From contig NZ_JAHXPB010000003.1 of NCBI RefSeq assembly GCF_023147505.1, positions 1-64,000 on the forward strand: a stretch of DNA of 64,000 bases, written 5' to 3'. A program made the position numbers and the translations under genes. Position 1 is the first letter of the stretch; every line of letters starts with the position of its first letter. This DNA is from Brevundimonas sp. EYE_349 (GTDB lineage Bacteria; Pseudomonadota; Alphaproteobacteria; Caulobacterales; Caulobacteraceae). This document shows, piece after piece, positions 35,523-46,423 of this stretch. The notes under the pieces are model-generated. The model was not told where the DNA came from. It was given only the letters and a program-made list of their open reading frames with translations, and searched no databases.

Positions 35523-36470
35523 CTATTTGGAAGCCGACTGGGTCGATTGGGCTTCCGAGATAAACATGGCCCGGCCCTCGCGCGTGGCGATCTTGCCCAG
35601 GCCCGGGAACGGGAAGTGATAGGCGTAGATGTGGGCGCCGGAGTTGCGCAACGCCGTCACCTCGTCCAGCCGCGCCTTCTCGCCCGCCGCCTGATCGTCG
35701 TCATAGCCGACCTTCCAATCGGGATGTTCCACCGACAGAATCCAGTGATGCATCAGGTCGCCGGTATAGAGCAGTTGGTTCTGAGCATCGGCGATCAGAT
35801 AGGCGACATGGCCCGGCGTGTGGCCGGCCGTGTCCTGGGCCGTGACGCCGGGCGCCACCTCCCCGCCGGGGTTGAAAGCCTGGACCTTGGGCGTGATGAT
35901 CCGCACAAGATCGGCCATCTCGGTATTGGCGCGCAGAGAGGCCCATTCCGCCTGCGACATCCGAATGGCGGCGTTGGGGAAGGCCAGGGCGCCGTTCGCG
36001 ACCAGACCGCCGACGTGGTCAGGGTGACCATGCGAGATCAGGACATCGGTGATGGCGGACGGATCGACGCCAGCGGTGCGCAGGCTCTGCATCAACTGGC
36101 CCTTGCCCTGACCCAGGCCGGTGTCGAACAGCATCGTCCGGGCGCCGTTTCTGACCAGCAGCGGATGGATTTCGAGCGTGATGGGATCGGCCGGCTGGCC
36201 GGCGGCGGTCAAGGGGGCGGCCACCGCCTGGGGCGTCAGGCCGACGCCGAACACCTTGTTGTCGTTCGGCACGGGGTTCTGGCCGTCGAACAGGGCGATG
36301 GCGTCCAGCCCCCCGATCTTGAAGCGATAGACCGGCTTCTCCGCCGGGGCCGCGACCGTCTGGGTCGGGTTGGGCGGGGCGGGATCGCCGGCCTTCTGCT
36401 CGCCGGCCGGCTGCTGGCAGGCCGCCAGGGTCAGGCAGGCCAGGGCCGCCCCCGTCATCATCATCCGCAT
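35523..36470 (-). CDS. MBL-fold metallo-hydrolase lipoprotein
   Basis: The 315-residue protein begins with a lipoprotein signal (CLTLAAC) and a Pro-rich linker. The metallo-beta-lactamase fold shows LFDTGLG, the zinc-binding SHGHPDHVGG, a later DTAGHTPGHVAYL, YTGDLMHHW and a C-terminal YAYHFPFPGLG His. It resembles lactonase-like MBL enzymes (quorum-quenching AiiA/MPH type), but the motif reads HGHPDH rather than HxHxDH followed by the lactonase signature, so the substrate is open. Confidence 0.82.
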   Translation of the reverse strand: MRMMMTGAALACLTLAACQQPAGEQKAGDPAPPNPTQTVAAPAEKPVYRFKIGGLDAIALFDGQNPVPNDNKVFGVGLTPQAVAAPLTAAGQPADPITLEIHPLLVRNGARTMLFDTGLGQGKGQLMQSLRTAGVDPSAITDVLISHGHPDHVGGLVANGALAFPNAAIRMSQAEWASLRANTEMADLVRIITPKVQAFNPGGEVAPGVTAQDTAGHTPGHVAYLIADAQNQLLYTGDLMHHWILSVEHPDWKVGYDDDQAAGEKARLDEVTALRNSGAHIYAYHFPFPGLGKIATREGRAMFISEAQSTQSASK

Positions 36471-36505
36471 CGCATTCGTCTCCGTTGGAATGAGATGAAT
36501 CGAAA

Positions 36506-36532
36506 ACGCCCGCCGGAGGTTCCGGCAGGCGT
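36506..36532 (-). terminator. Rho-independent terminator after superoxide dismutase
   Basis: On the minus strand ACGCCTGCCGGA, loop ACC, TCCGGCGGGCGT, then TTTT: a 12-bp stem with one G-T pair, placed 26 bases past the dismutase stop. Confidence 0.8.
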
Positions 36533-36558
36533 CGTCATGTCTCGATCTGGGGCCGGCT

Positions 36559-37170
36559 TTACTTGGCGGCGGCGTACAGTTCGTTGACCTTGTTCCAGTT
36601 CACCACCGTCCAGAACGACTTCAGATAGTCTGCGCGGCGGTTCTGATATTTCAGATAGTAGGCGTGTTCCCAGACGTCCGCGCCCAGGATGACCTCGCCG
36701 CGTTCGTCCACGACGTCCATCAGCGGGTTGTCCTGGTTCGGGGTCGAGGTGATCTTCAGCTTGCCGTCCTGAACGATCAGCCAGGCCCAGCCGGAGCCGA
36801 ATTGGGCGGCGCCGGCGGCGTTGAAGTCTTCCTTGAACTTGTCCATCCCGCCCAGATCGGCGTCGATGGCGGCGGCGAGGTCAGCCGACGGTTCGCCAGC
36901 CTGATCGGCGGGGGCCAGCAGTTCCCAGAACAGGCTGTGGTTCCAGTGGCCGCCGCCGTTGTTGCGAACGGCCTTGGGCGCGGTGGAGATGCTGGTGAAG
37001 ATTTCCTCCAGCGACTTGCCCTGCAGGCTGGCGTCGGCGTCGACGGCCTTGTTCAGATTGTCGACATAGGTCTGGTGGTGCTTGTCGTGGTGGAAGGTCA
37101 TCGTCTCCTTGTCGATGGCCGGCTCCAGCGCGTCATAGGCGTAGGGCAGCGGGGGCAGGGTGAAGGCCAT
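36559..37170 (-). CDS. Superoxide dismutase (Fe/Mn family, Mn-type residues)
   Basis: The ATG at 37170 follows AAGGAGC and gives 203 residues. Metal ligands are His in [10 protein letters not shown], His in [10 protein letters not shown], and Asp and His in [16 protein letters not shown]. The second-sphere Gln is in TPNQDNPLM while the first segment has Gly-Gly before His; this is the manganese-type pattern rather than the iron type. It has no signal peptide, so it acts in the cytoplasm, converting superoxide to peroxide. Metal use is an inference from residues. Confidence 0.93.
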   Translation of the reverse strand: MAFTLPPLPYAYDALEPAIDKETMTFHHDKHHQTYVDNLNKAVDADASLQGKSLEEIFTSISTAPKAVRNNGGGHWNHSLFWELLAPADQAGEPSADLAAAIDADLGGMDKFKEDFNAAGAAQFGSGWAWLIVQDGKLKITSTPNQDNPLMDVVDERGEVILGADVWEHAYYLKYQNRRADYLKSFWTVVNWNKVNELYAAAK

Positions 37171-37276
37171 GGAGAGCTCCTTTTTCCGACAGTCTTGATG
37201 GGCGACACATAGGCGCCCGTTCGTGAAACCCAAGCGACAAAGCCCGGATTCGTTCCGACTTATCGGTCCGTAAAGG

Positions 37277-37501
37277 TCAAGCTGGCAAGTTCGCCTTCAG
37301 ACAGTCGCGCACGGCCCGCTTCAGATCGCCCGGCGCATTGGGTTCATCCACGCCCTCGGCCGCGAAGACCGCGCGCACGGCGGCGTCCAGACCCTTGGGC
37401 AAAGCCTCGATCACACGCTTCTGACCCTTTTCGTGCAGGCAGAAGCCCACCTCGCGGCACAGGGCGGAAAACATCGGTTCGTAGGCGTCGAGAGCGTTCA
37501 T
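37277..37501 (-). CDS. Hypothetical 74-residue protein
   Basis: Acidic, soluble, helical; contains two Cys ([24 protein letters not shown]). No family recognised. It lies between the dismutase and an exported DUF4350 protein on the same strand and uses typical codons, so it is probably real. Confidence 0.6.
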   Translation of the reverse strand: MNALDAYEPMFSALCREVGFCLHEKGQKRVIEALPKGLDAAVRAVFAAEGVDEPNAPGDLKRAVRDCLKANLPA

Positions 37502-37516
37502 GCCGCCCCTCTAGCA

Positions 37517-38479
37517 TCAGGGAAGAAGCCGTGACAGCCAGTGCAGCAGGTTCAGGGCGAACTGCTGGTCATCATGACCGGACGTGTTCAATCCCATGAG
37601 GCGCGGCGCCCGCCCGTCCGAGAAACGCAGCATCTGCGCCGTCAACATGCCCGCCTCGCCCAGGACCACAACGCGCCCAGCCCCGAAAGCGAACGCCAGT
37701 CCCTGCGCCGACAAGGCGGGACGCGCCATTTCCATCGTGACAAGTCCTGCATTCTCACCGGCGCGCAGACGGTCACGGATCGCCTGCAGCGTGGTCAGAT
37801 CAGGCGCTTCCAACGCATCGTCGCTCATGGCCAGAAGGACTGTGGCTGATCGTGGTCCGCTAATAGACTGCCCCGTGAAGGTCCGCACCAAGCCTATAGC
37901 TTCGGAAGGCGTGCGCCCGCGCATGATCGGATGATCGCCCAAGGCCGGCGAAGGAAAAACGAGATTGGTCGTCAGGTCCGCCCCGGCGAGTTGAAAGGCG
38001 TACCCCTTGCCCATGCTCACGCCGAAACGGCGGCCCAGCGCTTCCGCCGCAGCGCCGTAAGGCGCGTGATCGACCGCAAGAAGCAGCGCACCGCCCTGTT
38101 CGACCCAAGCCGCGACCGCCTGAATTTCCTCCTCTGAGAACGCCGACCCCATCCGCTGGGACGACGAAAGACGAGGATTGGAAATGACCAGAATGTCGGC
38201 GCCGTGAAGGGCGCCTGGAGCGTCGAAACCTTGGCGCAAGGCTTCCACCCTATAGCCGTCAGCGCGCGCCAGCGTGGCGAAACCCGCATATCGGCCCGCC
38301 ACGGTCTGGAGGGTGTCATGCGCCTCGTCGATCAGAATAACAGGCCCTGAAGCGGGGGCGTAGCCAGGCGACGACAGCTCTGGCCGCCAGTCGAGATCAG
38401 GCGCCTGTTCCTGCGCCGCGACATTCCGCGGCCAGGCCGCCAAGGCGGCGAACCCGACAAGAAGGCTGCGCCGCTGCAC
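37517..38479 (-). CDS. DUF4350-like exported protein (GATase-like fold)
   Basis: A 320-residue protein with an N-terminal twin-Arg-like start (MQRRSLLVGFAALAAWPRN) and predicted cleavage after VAA. The mature part shows ILIDEAHDTLQTV near 50, DILVISNPRLSSSQRMG, AWVEQGGALLLAVDHAPYG near 130 and GRVVVLGEAGMLTAQM. The pattern resembles DUF4350/ThuA-like class I glutamine-amidotransferase folds lacking a clear catalytic Cys. Function unknown. It is three bases downstream of fghA and likely in the same transcript. Confidence 0.65.
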   Translation of the reverse strand: MQRRSLLVGFAALAAWPRNVAAQEQAPDLDWRPELSSPGYAPASGPVILIDEAHDTLQTVAGRYAGFATLARADGYRVEALRQGFDAPGALHGADILVISNPRLSSSQRMGSAFSEEEIQAVAAWVEQGGALLLAVDHAPYGAAAEALGRRFGVSMGKGYAFQLAGADLTTNLVFPSPALGDHPIMRGRTPSEAIGLVRTFTGQSISGPRSATVLLAMSDDALEAPDLTTLQAIRDRLRAGENAGLVTMEMARPALSAQGLAFAFGAGRVVVLGEAGMLTAQMLRFSDGRAPRLMGLNTSGHDDQQFALNLLHWLSRLLP

Positions 38480-38482
38480 CGA

Positions 38483-39322
38483 TCAGCCCTTCAGACGCCG
38501 CGCATGGAAGGCCACATGGTCGGCGATGAAGCTGGCCATGAAGAAATAGGAGTGGTCATAGCCCGGCTGCATCCGGATGGTGATCTTCTGGCCTGTCGCG
38601 TCGGCGGCGGCCTGCAGCAGTTCGGGCTTCAGCTGGTCGGTCAGGAAGCTGTCGGCGTCGCCCTGGTCGATCAGGATGTCGTCGTACACGTCCTTCCCCG
38701 CGCCGGACGCCATCAGTTTGGCGGCGTCATGCCGATCCCATACGGCGCGATCGTCCCCCAGATAGGCCGTGAAGGCCTTCTCGCCCCACGGCACGACCGA
38801 CGGCGACACGATGGGCGCGAAGGCCGAGACAGAGCGAAACAGGTCGGGATATTTCAGCGCCAGGGTCAGGGCGCCATGCCCGCCCATCGAATGGCCCGAG
38901 ATCGCGCGTACGCCCGTCGTCGGGAACTCGGCGTCGATCAGGCGGATCAGTTCGCCGGCGACATAGGATTCCATGCGGAAGTTCGGCGCCCACGGCGCCT
39001 CGGTCGCATCGATGTAGAAGCCCGCGCCCTGCCCCAGATCATAGGCCGGATCGTCGGCGACCCCTTCACCACGCGGGCTGGTGTCGGGGGCCACGATGAT
39101 GACCCCATGCTCGGCGGCGGCGCGATAAGCCCCGGCCTTGGTGGTGAAGTTGTCCTCGGTGCAGGTCAGGCCCGACAGCCAGATCAGGACAGGAAACGGC
39201 CCCTCTCCGCCCGGAACGAAGACCGACAGGGTCATGGGCGTGCCGGTCGTCTCGCTGTCGTGCTTCAAATAGCGAAGGGTTCCGCCGTGGACGATGTGCG
39301 TCTTGGTGGTTTCAAAGGTCAT
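38483..39322 (-). CDS. fghA: S-formylglutathione hydrolase
   Basis: A 279-residue alpha/beta hydrolase of the esterase D family: VLIWLSGLTCTEDNF near 48, catalytic Ser in SGHSMGGHGALTLAL near 147, Asp in LIDQGDADSFL and His in PGYDHSYFFM. It completes glutathione-dependent formaldehyde oxidation by turning S-formylglutathione into formate and glutathione. The partner dehydrogenase frmA is 1.8 kb away on the same strand. The start overlaps the stop of a PIN-domain toxin gene by ATGA, an unexpected coupling. Confidence 0.94.
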   Translation of the reverse strand: MTFETTKTHIVHGGTLRYLKHDSETTGTPMTLSVFVPGGEGPFPVLIWLSGLTCTEDNFTTKAGAYRAAAEHGVIIVAPDTSPRGEGVADDPAYDLGQGAGFYIDATEAPWAPNFRMESYVAGELIRLIDAEFPTTGVRAISGHSMGGHGALTLALKYPDLFRSVSAFAPIVSPSVVPWGEKAFTAYLGDDRAVWDRHDAAKLMASGAGKDVYDDILIDQGDADSFLTDQLKPELLQAAADATGQKITIRMQPGYDHSYFFMASFIADHVAFHARRLKG

Positions 39323-39741
39323 GCGATCGATTCCGGAAAATTCAACAAGCGAACATCCATCCCCTCAACCACGCCCAGCTTTCGAGCCAACTTGAGGTCG
39401 GCTGTGACGAGCGGCACACCGCGCCGCCGCGCCATCACGGCATAGAGGCAGTCAGTCATGGAATGGTTCAGGTCGCAGGCCATGGCGAAGGCCTCAGGGA
39501 TCAGGCCTCGGTGATCGACCAGGTCGACCACCTGCGGGATAAGGGCCAGGTTCTCTGCCGCCGACGACGACTGCAACTCGCCACGGACGACATATCGGCG
39601 GAAGACGTTCGCCACTTCGATCAGCATCAGATCAGGCGCAACTGTGGAAGCGTAGGTCCTACGCGCCTGAATCGCCGCGTCAGCCAAGGGATCATCCACG
39701 AACCATTTGACGATGACGCTGGCGTCGAAGACCGCGCTCAC
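39319..39741 (-). CDS. vapC: VapC-type PIN-domain toxin (ribonuclease)
   Basis: A 140-residue PIN protein with acidic residues Asp6 (FDASVIVKWF), Glu42 (LIEVANVF), Asp97 (SMTDCLYAV) and Asp115 (VTADLKLA). This set binds Mg and cleaves RNA in VapC toxins. It overlaps the antitoxin gene upstream and fghA downstream, each by ATGA, so toxin and hydrolase may share a transcript. No truncation. Confidence 0.88.
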   Translation of the reverse strand: MSAVFDASVIVKWFVDDPLADAAIQARRTYASTVAPDLMLIEVANVFRRYVVRGELQSSSAAENLALIPQVVDLVDHRGLIPEAFAMACDLNHSMTDCLYAVMARRRGVPLVTADLKLARKLGVVEGMDVRLLNFPESIA

Positions 39742-39965
39742 CGATCACGATCTTCGCGGATCAGGGCCGTGGAGTCGAGCGACGAGCCCCTCGTCTGCTC
39801 ACGAGATCGACGGGACGCTTCCTCGAAGCGGGCCTCGACATCCATGGCTTCGCGCGCCGCCATATCCCTGAACTTCTGCTCCAGGGATATGTTCTGCGCC
39901 TTCGCCATCACCTTGAGGCGGGCGACGATACGATCATCCAGATCACGCACGAGAACCTGAGCCAT
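39738..39965 (-). CDS. vapB: VapB/FitA-type antitoxin
   Basis: The 75-residue protein starts at ATG 39965 and reads AQVLVRDLDDRIVARLKVMA, a FitA-like ribbon-helix-helix start, then ISLEQKFRDMAAREA and an acidic/basic tail for toxin binding. RHH antitoxins bind their own promoter, so the operon including vapC and probably fghA is likely autorepressed. The promoter should lie in 39966-40005. Confidence 0.82.
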   Translation of the reverse strand: MAQVLVRDLDDRIVARLKVMAKAQNISLEQKFRDMAAREAMDVEARFEEASRRSREQTRGSSLDSTALIREDRDR

Positions 39966-40005
39966 ACGCTTATGATAGCGTAGCGCTAGCATAGAGGCAA
40001 GCTCG

Positions 40006-40389
40006 TCACCCCTCGCGGTGCATGGCGCAAATCTTGTTGCCCGAAGGATCGCGCAGATAGGCCAGAACCATCGGGCCGTAGGGTCCGTTGCGTTCGCCCG
40101 GCGGGTCTTCGATGGCGCGGCCGCCGGCGGCGACGCCCGCGTCGTGGAACGCCTGAACCGCCTCGGCGTCCTTGGCGAAGAAGCCGATGGTGCCGCCATT
40201 GGCGTGGCAGGCGGGCTCGCCATCGATGGGCGCCCCAACCGCGAAGGCGCCCAGCCGCGTCCGCCACCAGTAGCGCCCCTTCGGGTCAGGCCCCTGCCCC
40301 GGCCCGACGCCAAGCGCGCCAAGCGCAGCATCGTAGAACCGACGCGACGCTTCGATGTCGTTGGCGCCGACGGTGACGTGTGTGAACAT
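40006..40389 (-). CDS. VOC-family (glyoxalase/bleomycin-resistance-like) protein
   Basis: A 127-residue vicinal oxygen chelate protein: MFTHVTVGANDIEASRRFYD at the start, FFAKDAEAVQAFHDAG in the middle and GPYGPMVLAYLRDPSGNKIC near the end. His5 and the terminal region could be metal ligands. Complete; substrate unknown. Confidence 0.85.
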   Translation of the reverse strand: MFTHVTVGANDIEASRRFYDAALGALGVGPGQGPDPKGRYWWRTRLGAFAVGAPIDGEPACHANGGTIGFFAKDAEAVQAFHDAGVAAGGRAIEDPPGERNGPYGPMVLAYLRDPSGNKICAMHREG

Positions 40390-40456
40390 GGCGAGCCCTC
40401 CTGATCTGTGGCCGGCTAACGATAGCCATGACCGTTTCTTTTGACAACGAGCCCCA

Positions 40457-41149
40457 TCACCAGGGAACGGGCTGACCCTCGCGGTCCAGATAGCGCAGGC
40501 CCGGACGCCCTCTCTGGCCCAGGATCACCTCGACCAGTTTGGGAATGCTGTCCTCGATCGTATAGGGCGCATCGGGGCCGCCGAGATCGGTCTTTATCCA
40601 GCCGGGCGCCAGCAACAGCAGGGCGCGGGGGTCGTCGGCGTGTCGCGCGGCATAGCTGCGCATCAGCATGTTCAGGGCCGCTTTCGAAGCGCGATAGGCG
40701 TCCAGCCCGCCGCCCTTGTTGCTGGCGAGGCTGCCCTGCCCCGAGGACATGACGCCGATCACCCCGTCCTCCGCGACCTGGCCGCCCAGCGCCTCGACCA
40801 CCTGTAGCGGCGCCCAGGCGTTGATGGCCATCAGGCGAGTGAAGTCATCAAGCGAGGTGGCGGCGATGGAATCGGGCGCATCGGCCACGCCCGCATTGAC
40901 GAACAGACAGTCGAACCTTCGATCCGAGAGCCGGTCCGAAAGCGCCCTGACTTGGGCGCCGTCCGCGATGTCCAACGCCTCGATTTCTAGCGCCGGATGG
41001 TCGGCCGCCAGGGCGTGCAGGGGCGTTGCAGAGGACCGGACGGTGGCGACGACGGACCAGCCCAGCCCCAGGAAGGCCTCGGCCAGGGCCAGGCCCAGCC
41101 CCCGCGACGCCCCGATCAGCAGGATGGAGCCCCTCGTCGCCCCTGCCAT
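40457..41149 (-). CDS. Short-chain dehydrogenase next to frmA
   Basis: A 230-residue SDR with GASRGLGLALAEAFLG near 12, NAGVAD near 84, MSSGQGSL near 130 and the YRASK catalytic pair near 150. The start lies two bases after the frmA stop, so it is co-transcribed with formaldehyde dehydrogenase. It could reduce another carbonyl; nothing in the sequence ties it to formaldehyde itself. Confidence 0.85.
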   Translation of the reverse strand: MAGATRGSILLIGASRGLGLALAEAFLGLGWSVVATVRSSATPLHALAADHPALEIEALDIADGAQVRALSDRLSDRRFDCLFVNAGVADAPDSIAATSLDDFTRLMAINAWAPLQVVEALGGQVAEDGVIGVMSSGQGSLASNKGGGLDAYRASKAALNMLMRSYAARHADDPRALLLLAPGWIKTDLGGPDAPYTIEDSIPKLVEVILGQRGRPGLRYLDREGQPVPW

Positions 41150-41151
41150 GG

Positions 41152-42258
<1,107 letters not shown>

Positions 42259-42395
42259 GATCTCAGGTCCTCTGGAGCCCCCATCGCTCGCCGCGCGGCG
42301 GCTCGCTGCTTGAGGGGGATTTGGTGCGTTACTACGCCCGTTAGAGCGCGGTCGAAACGGCGACAAACGCAAAACATTATTGCTGAACGGGGATA

Positions 42396-42407
42396 ATCGT
42401 GCACGAT
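42396..42407. promoter_or_regulatory. Palindrome before LysR gene (candidate operator)
   Basis: ATCGTGCACGAT is a perfect 12-bp palindrome ending seven bases before the LysR ATG at 42415, in the 156-base gap to frmA. It contains the T-N11-A-like symmetry used by LysR proteins only loosely. It overlaps where the LysR ribosome site should be, so binding here would repress. Confidence 0.45.
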
Positions 42408-42414
42408 CATCCGC

Positions 42415-43296
42415 ATGAGCAGCCGCTGGGACGGGATCGACGAGTTCACCGCCGTGGCGGAGCAGGCCAGCTTCTCCGCCGCCGCCAGACGGCTGGGCCT
42501 GTCCACATCCGCCGTAAGCCGCGAGATCGCGCGCCTGGAGGATCGGCTGCAGACGCGGCTGCTGAACCGCACGACGCGCCGGGTCGAACTGACCGATGCG
42601 GGACGCGACTTCCTGGCCCGCTGCCGCCGCCTGATCGACGAGCGTGACGAGGCCCTGGCCGCCGTCCAGCCCGACGACAGCGCCCCGCGCGGTCTGTTGC
42701 GGATGACCTGTTCGGTCTCCTATGGCGAACGGTTCGTGGCCCCGGCGGTCAACCGCTTCGCCCGCGCCCATCCCGAACTGTCCATCGAACTGGACCTGGA
42801 CAACCGTCTGCGCGACCTGGTCGGCGACGGCTATGATTTGGCGATCCGGTTCGGCCATCTGACCGATTCGCGCCTGATCGCCCGCAGGCTGGCGTCGCGG
42901 CGGCTGATCCTGTGCGCCAGTCCCGACTATCTGGCGCGGCGAGGGGCGCCGCGCGATCTGTCCGAGATCGCCAGCCATGACGGACTGCTGGGCTCATCCG
43001 AACACTGGCGTTTCACCGAGGGCGGGCGCGAGGTGACCCTGCGCCCGACCGGCCGCTGGCGCTGCAACTCGGGCGCCGCCGTGCTGGATGCGGCGCTGCA
43101 GGGTCTGGGCTTGTGCCAACTGCCGGACTTCTATGTGGCCGAGGCCCTGGCGTCGGGCGCCCTCATGCCTGTCCTGCCCGACCATCGACCGCCCGACGAA
43201 GGCGTCTGGGCCGTGCATCCCCATCCGCGCCACGTGCCGCCCAAGGTGCGGCTGATGATCGACTGGCTGCGCGCCAGCCTGTCGGTCCGGGCCTGA
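42415..43296 (+). CDS. LysR-family transcriptional regulator
   Basis: A 293-residue regulator: N-terminal HTH ([51 protein letters not shown]) and a substrate-binding domain ([58 protein letters not shown]). Divergent from frmA, so formaldehyde dehydrogenase control is likely, as for neighbouring LysR pairs, but not shown. Convergent, four bases from the amidohydrolase stop. Confidence 0.88.
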   Translation: MSSRWDGIDEFTAVAEQASFSAAARRLGLSTSAVSREIARLEDRLQTRLLNRTTRRVELTDAGRDFLARCRRLIDERDEALAAVQPDDSAPRGLLRMTCSVSYGERFVAPAVNRFARAHPELSIELDLDNRLRDLVGDGYDLAIRFGHLTDSRLIARRLASRRLILCASPDYLARRGAPRDLSEIASHDGLLGSSEHWRFTEGGREVTLRPTGRWRCNSGAAVLDAALQGLGLCQLPDFYVAEALASGALMPVLPDHRPPDEGVWAVHPHPRHVPPKVRLMIDWLRASLSVRA

Positions 43297-43300
43297 GCGC

Positions 43301-44755
43301 CTATTGCGCGGCCTCGTGCGCCTGCACGCGCGACCGGATGTCGGCCAGCACCCCATCCAGTTCAGCCCGATCCAGCAGGCGTCCGTCCCGCACCACCGCA
43401 TTGATCCGGCGCGTGGCGGCGATGTCGGTCAGCGGGTCGGCGTCCAGCACGATCAGGTCCGCCGCCTTTCCGGGCGCGACCGCGCCGTAACGGTCGCTGA
43501 CGCCCATCAGGGCCGGGCCGTTGATCACCGACGCCTCCAGCGCCTCACGCGGGGTCAGACCGTTGGCGACGTAGAGGGCCAGTTCGTCGTGCAGCGAAAA
43601 GCCGGGATAGTTGAATGAATTCAGGAAGCCCGCGTCCGTCCCCGCCAAGATCCGCACCCCGGCCTCACGCAGCAGGGGCAGGGTCTTCAGGGTCGTCGCC
43701 TCGACCTGATGGCGCGCCTGGACCTGTTCGGGCGTCGCGCGGGCCGCGCGCTCAACCCGCCATCCATAGGTGCCGCGAATGCCCGGACCAATATAGGCCA
43801 GTTCGGGGTCGCGGCTGTGGTCGTCGCGGTCCAGCCAGGCCAGGGTCGACGATCCATGCTGGGTGGGCGAGGCCATGACGCCCAGTTCGGCCAGGCGGCT
43901 ATAGACGCGGCGCGCCGTGGCGGGATCGAAGGTCGCGGCATAGCGGGCCATGGCCTCGGCATAGGTGTGGCGCCCGGCCAGATAATCCGCCGAAATCGCC
44001 GCCTCGTCGCGCGATCCCGCCTTCATCAGATAGCTGAGGTGTTCGATGGTCGACAGGCCGGCCTCTGCGGCGTCCAGCACCGTGATTCCCATAGGAATAT
44101 GGCCCGAGGTCTTCATGCCCCGCGCCTTGGCCTGACGCACGGCGTAGAGGAATAATTCGGGCTTAAGGGTGCTGTCGGTGATCTTGACGAAATCCACCTT
44201 CAGACCCTGCAGACGGTCCAGGGCCGCGTCGACATCAGCCTCGCCGCCGACCTCGATCACGCCTTTCCAGACCGGCGCGATCCCCTCGATCTTTGGACCG
44301 GAGGTGAACAGGCGCGGCCCGATCGGGCGCGGCGGCGCCGCCCGCCAGTCCAGCACCGTCTGAGCCAGGTCGCCCGCCGCATCCCGCACGGCGACCACGC
44401 CGTTGGCGACATAGAGGGGCAAGAGGTCGGCGTTTTCGTCCTCCAGACCCGCGCCGCCGAAATGGACATGGTTGTCCCACAGTCCGGGCATCACATAACG
44501 GCCCGCCGCCTCATAGGTGCGGGCGGCGGTGAAATTCTGCGCCGCCTCGGCGTCCGGCGTCACGGCGAAGATGTCATGGCCCCTCACCAGGACCGTCTGG
44601 CCGGGCGTGACCTGTCCGGTCTTCACATCAATGACATTGGCCGACCGTATCATCAGATCGACGGTCTGAGGCGCTGCAACAGCAGGCGACGGCAGGCCGC
44701 ATGCCACAACGGCGCTGGCGGCGAGAGCGGACATGAAGGTCAGAATCTGGCGCAT
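43301..44755 (-). CDS. Exported amidohydrolase, imidazolonepropionase-like
   Basis: A 484-residue metal-dependent hydrolase with a signal peptide (to PSPAVAA near 27). It shows the HxH site in MPGLWDNHVHFGG, KTSGHIPMGI, STIEHLSYL, RILAGTDAGFLNS and PGKAADLIVLDADP. The series fits the DAN/Xaa-Pro dipeptidase-like amidohydrolase subgroup that cleaves cyclic or peptide amides in the periplasm. No bound lysine was verified. Substrate unknown. Confidence 0.85.
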   Translation of the reverse strand: MRQILTFMSALAASAVVACGLPSPAVAAPQTVDLMIRSANVIDVKTGQVTPGQTVLVRGHDIFAVTPDAEAAQNFTAARTYEAAGRYVMPGLWDNHVHFGGAGLEDENADLLPLYVANGVVAVRDAAGDLAQTVLDWRAAPPRPIGPRLFTSGPKIEGIAPVWKGVIEVGGEADVDAALDRLQGLKVDFVKITDSTLKPELFLYAVRQAKARGMKTSGHIPMGITVLDAAEAGLSTIEHLSYLMKAGSRDEAAISADYLAGRHTYAEAMARYAATFDPATARRVYSRLAELGVMASPTQHGSSTLAWLDRDDHSRDPELAYIGPGIRGTYGWRVERAARATPEQVQARHQVEATTLKTLPLLREAGVRILAGTDAGFLNSFNYPGFSLHDELALYVANGLTPREALEASVINGPALMGVSDRYGAVAPGKAADLIVLDADPLTDIAATRRINAVVRDGRLLDRAELDGVLADIRSRVQAHEAAQ

Positions 44756-44824
44756 GATTGGCTATAGAATCGGTCTTCAGCCTCGCCAAGGCGAAGCCGT
44801 CGTCGTCCCCAGCCGGAAACCTGC

Positions 44825-45526
<702 letters not shown>

Positions 45527-45534
45527 ACACGAAG

Positions 45535-45562
45535 ACGGCGGCCGCTGCGAAGCGGCCGCCGT
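45535..45562. terminator. Bidirectional stem-loop between cobB and ompA-like gene
   Basis: ACGGCGGCCGC, loop TGCGAA, GCGGCCGCCGT: a perfect 11-bp GC stem between two convergent genes. Tracts on either side are short (TTCC; TTC on the minus strand), but the position is right for ending both transcripts. Confidence 0.75.
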
Positions 45563-45586
45563 TCCAATGTTCGGCGCCGAAGCGGA

Positions 45587-46138
45587 TCAGGCCAGGACGA
45601 CGATGGTCACGCGGCGGTTCTGCGACCGGCCTTCGGGCGTATCGTTGGAGGCCACCGGCTGTTCCTGACCATAGGAGATGGTCGCCATACGGTTCAGGGC
45701 CACGCCCTGACGGTTCAGGAAGCGACGCACGGCCTCGGCGCGCTGTTCGCCCAGTTGATCGTTATGCTGGGGCGTGCCGGTCGCGTCGGTATAGCCCTGG
45801 ATTTCCAGATAGACGTTGCGGTTCTCGCTTTGCAGGCGCTGGGCGAACTGGGCCAGACGTTGCTCGGCTTCGGGCGACAGGGCCGCCGCGTCGGTGGGGA
45901 ATTTCACGGAGTCGTCGGACAGCACCACCTGATAGAGGAACTTGCCCTCGGCCAGCTTGTGGGCGTCGTTGGCGCGCTGAAGCGCCTGGCCCGCCGTGCC
46001 TTCGACCGTGGTCACGCGGTTGTCGACGACTTCGACCTGATCACGCACGAAACGATGGCTGGCGCAGCCGCTGGCCGCAAAGCCGAGGGCGATGAGGGCG
46101 CCGCCGACGACCGCCGTCCTGAGTTTCGATCTGCTCAA
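45587..46138 (-). CDS. OmpA-family peptidoglycan-binding lipoprotein
   Basis: The TTG at 46138 is selected because AGAAGGAGAC precedes it and the lipoprotein signal (FAASGC) follows at once. The 183-residue protein has a short coiled segment (DQVEVVDNRVTTVEGTAGQA) and an OmpA C-terminal domain at about 70-180 (IQGYTDATGTPQHNDQLGEQ, RAEAVRRFLNRQGV, GRSQNRRVTIVVLA). It tethers the outer membrane to peptidoglycan. Confidence 0.88.
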   Translation of the reverse strand: MSRSKLRTAVVGGALIALGFAASGCASHRFVRDQVEVVDNRVTTVEGTAGQALQRANDAHKLAEGKFLYQVVLSDDSVKFPTDAAALSPEAEQRLAQFAQRLQSENRNVYLEIQGYTDATGTPQHNDQLGEQRAEAVRRFLNRQGVALNRMATISYGQEQPVASNDTPEGRSQNRRVTIVVLA

Positions 46139-46423
46139 GTTCTGTCTCCTTCTTGCCGGGGGCGCCACGCCCAGTTCATGCGCCAGATGAAAATGGCGTA
46201 GGCTGAAAGGCGGAGTAATGACGTGCGTTGGGCAGGAAGATGTCAGCTTGACCATAAGCGAACGGGCGCATTTCAGCGATTTTCGCCAGATCATGGAACC
46301 GGCGGGCGAGATGCGACGTTGGTCCGCCAACGGCCATGCCGGAGGGCGGGCCGACTAATCTCGACGAAACCTGAAACGTCGCCCGGTTGTATTGGGCCTG
46401 CGCCTCTTTCCTGACGCGCCCGA
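46139..46423. other. Intergenic region between divergent ompA-like and TonB-like genes
   Basis: 285 bases with the promoters of both genes. AT content rises around 46200-46260. Frames running through it show no motif and are not supported as genes. Confidence 0.5.
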
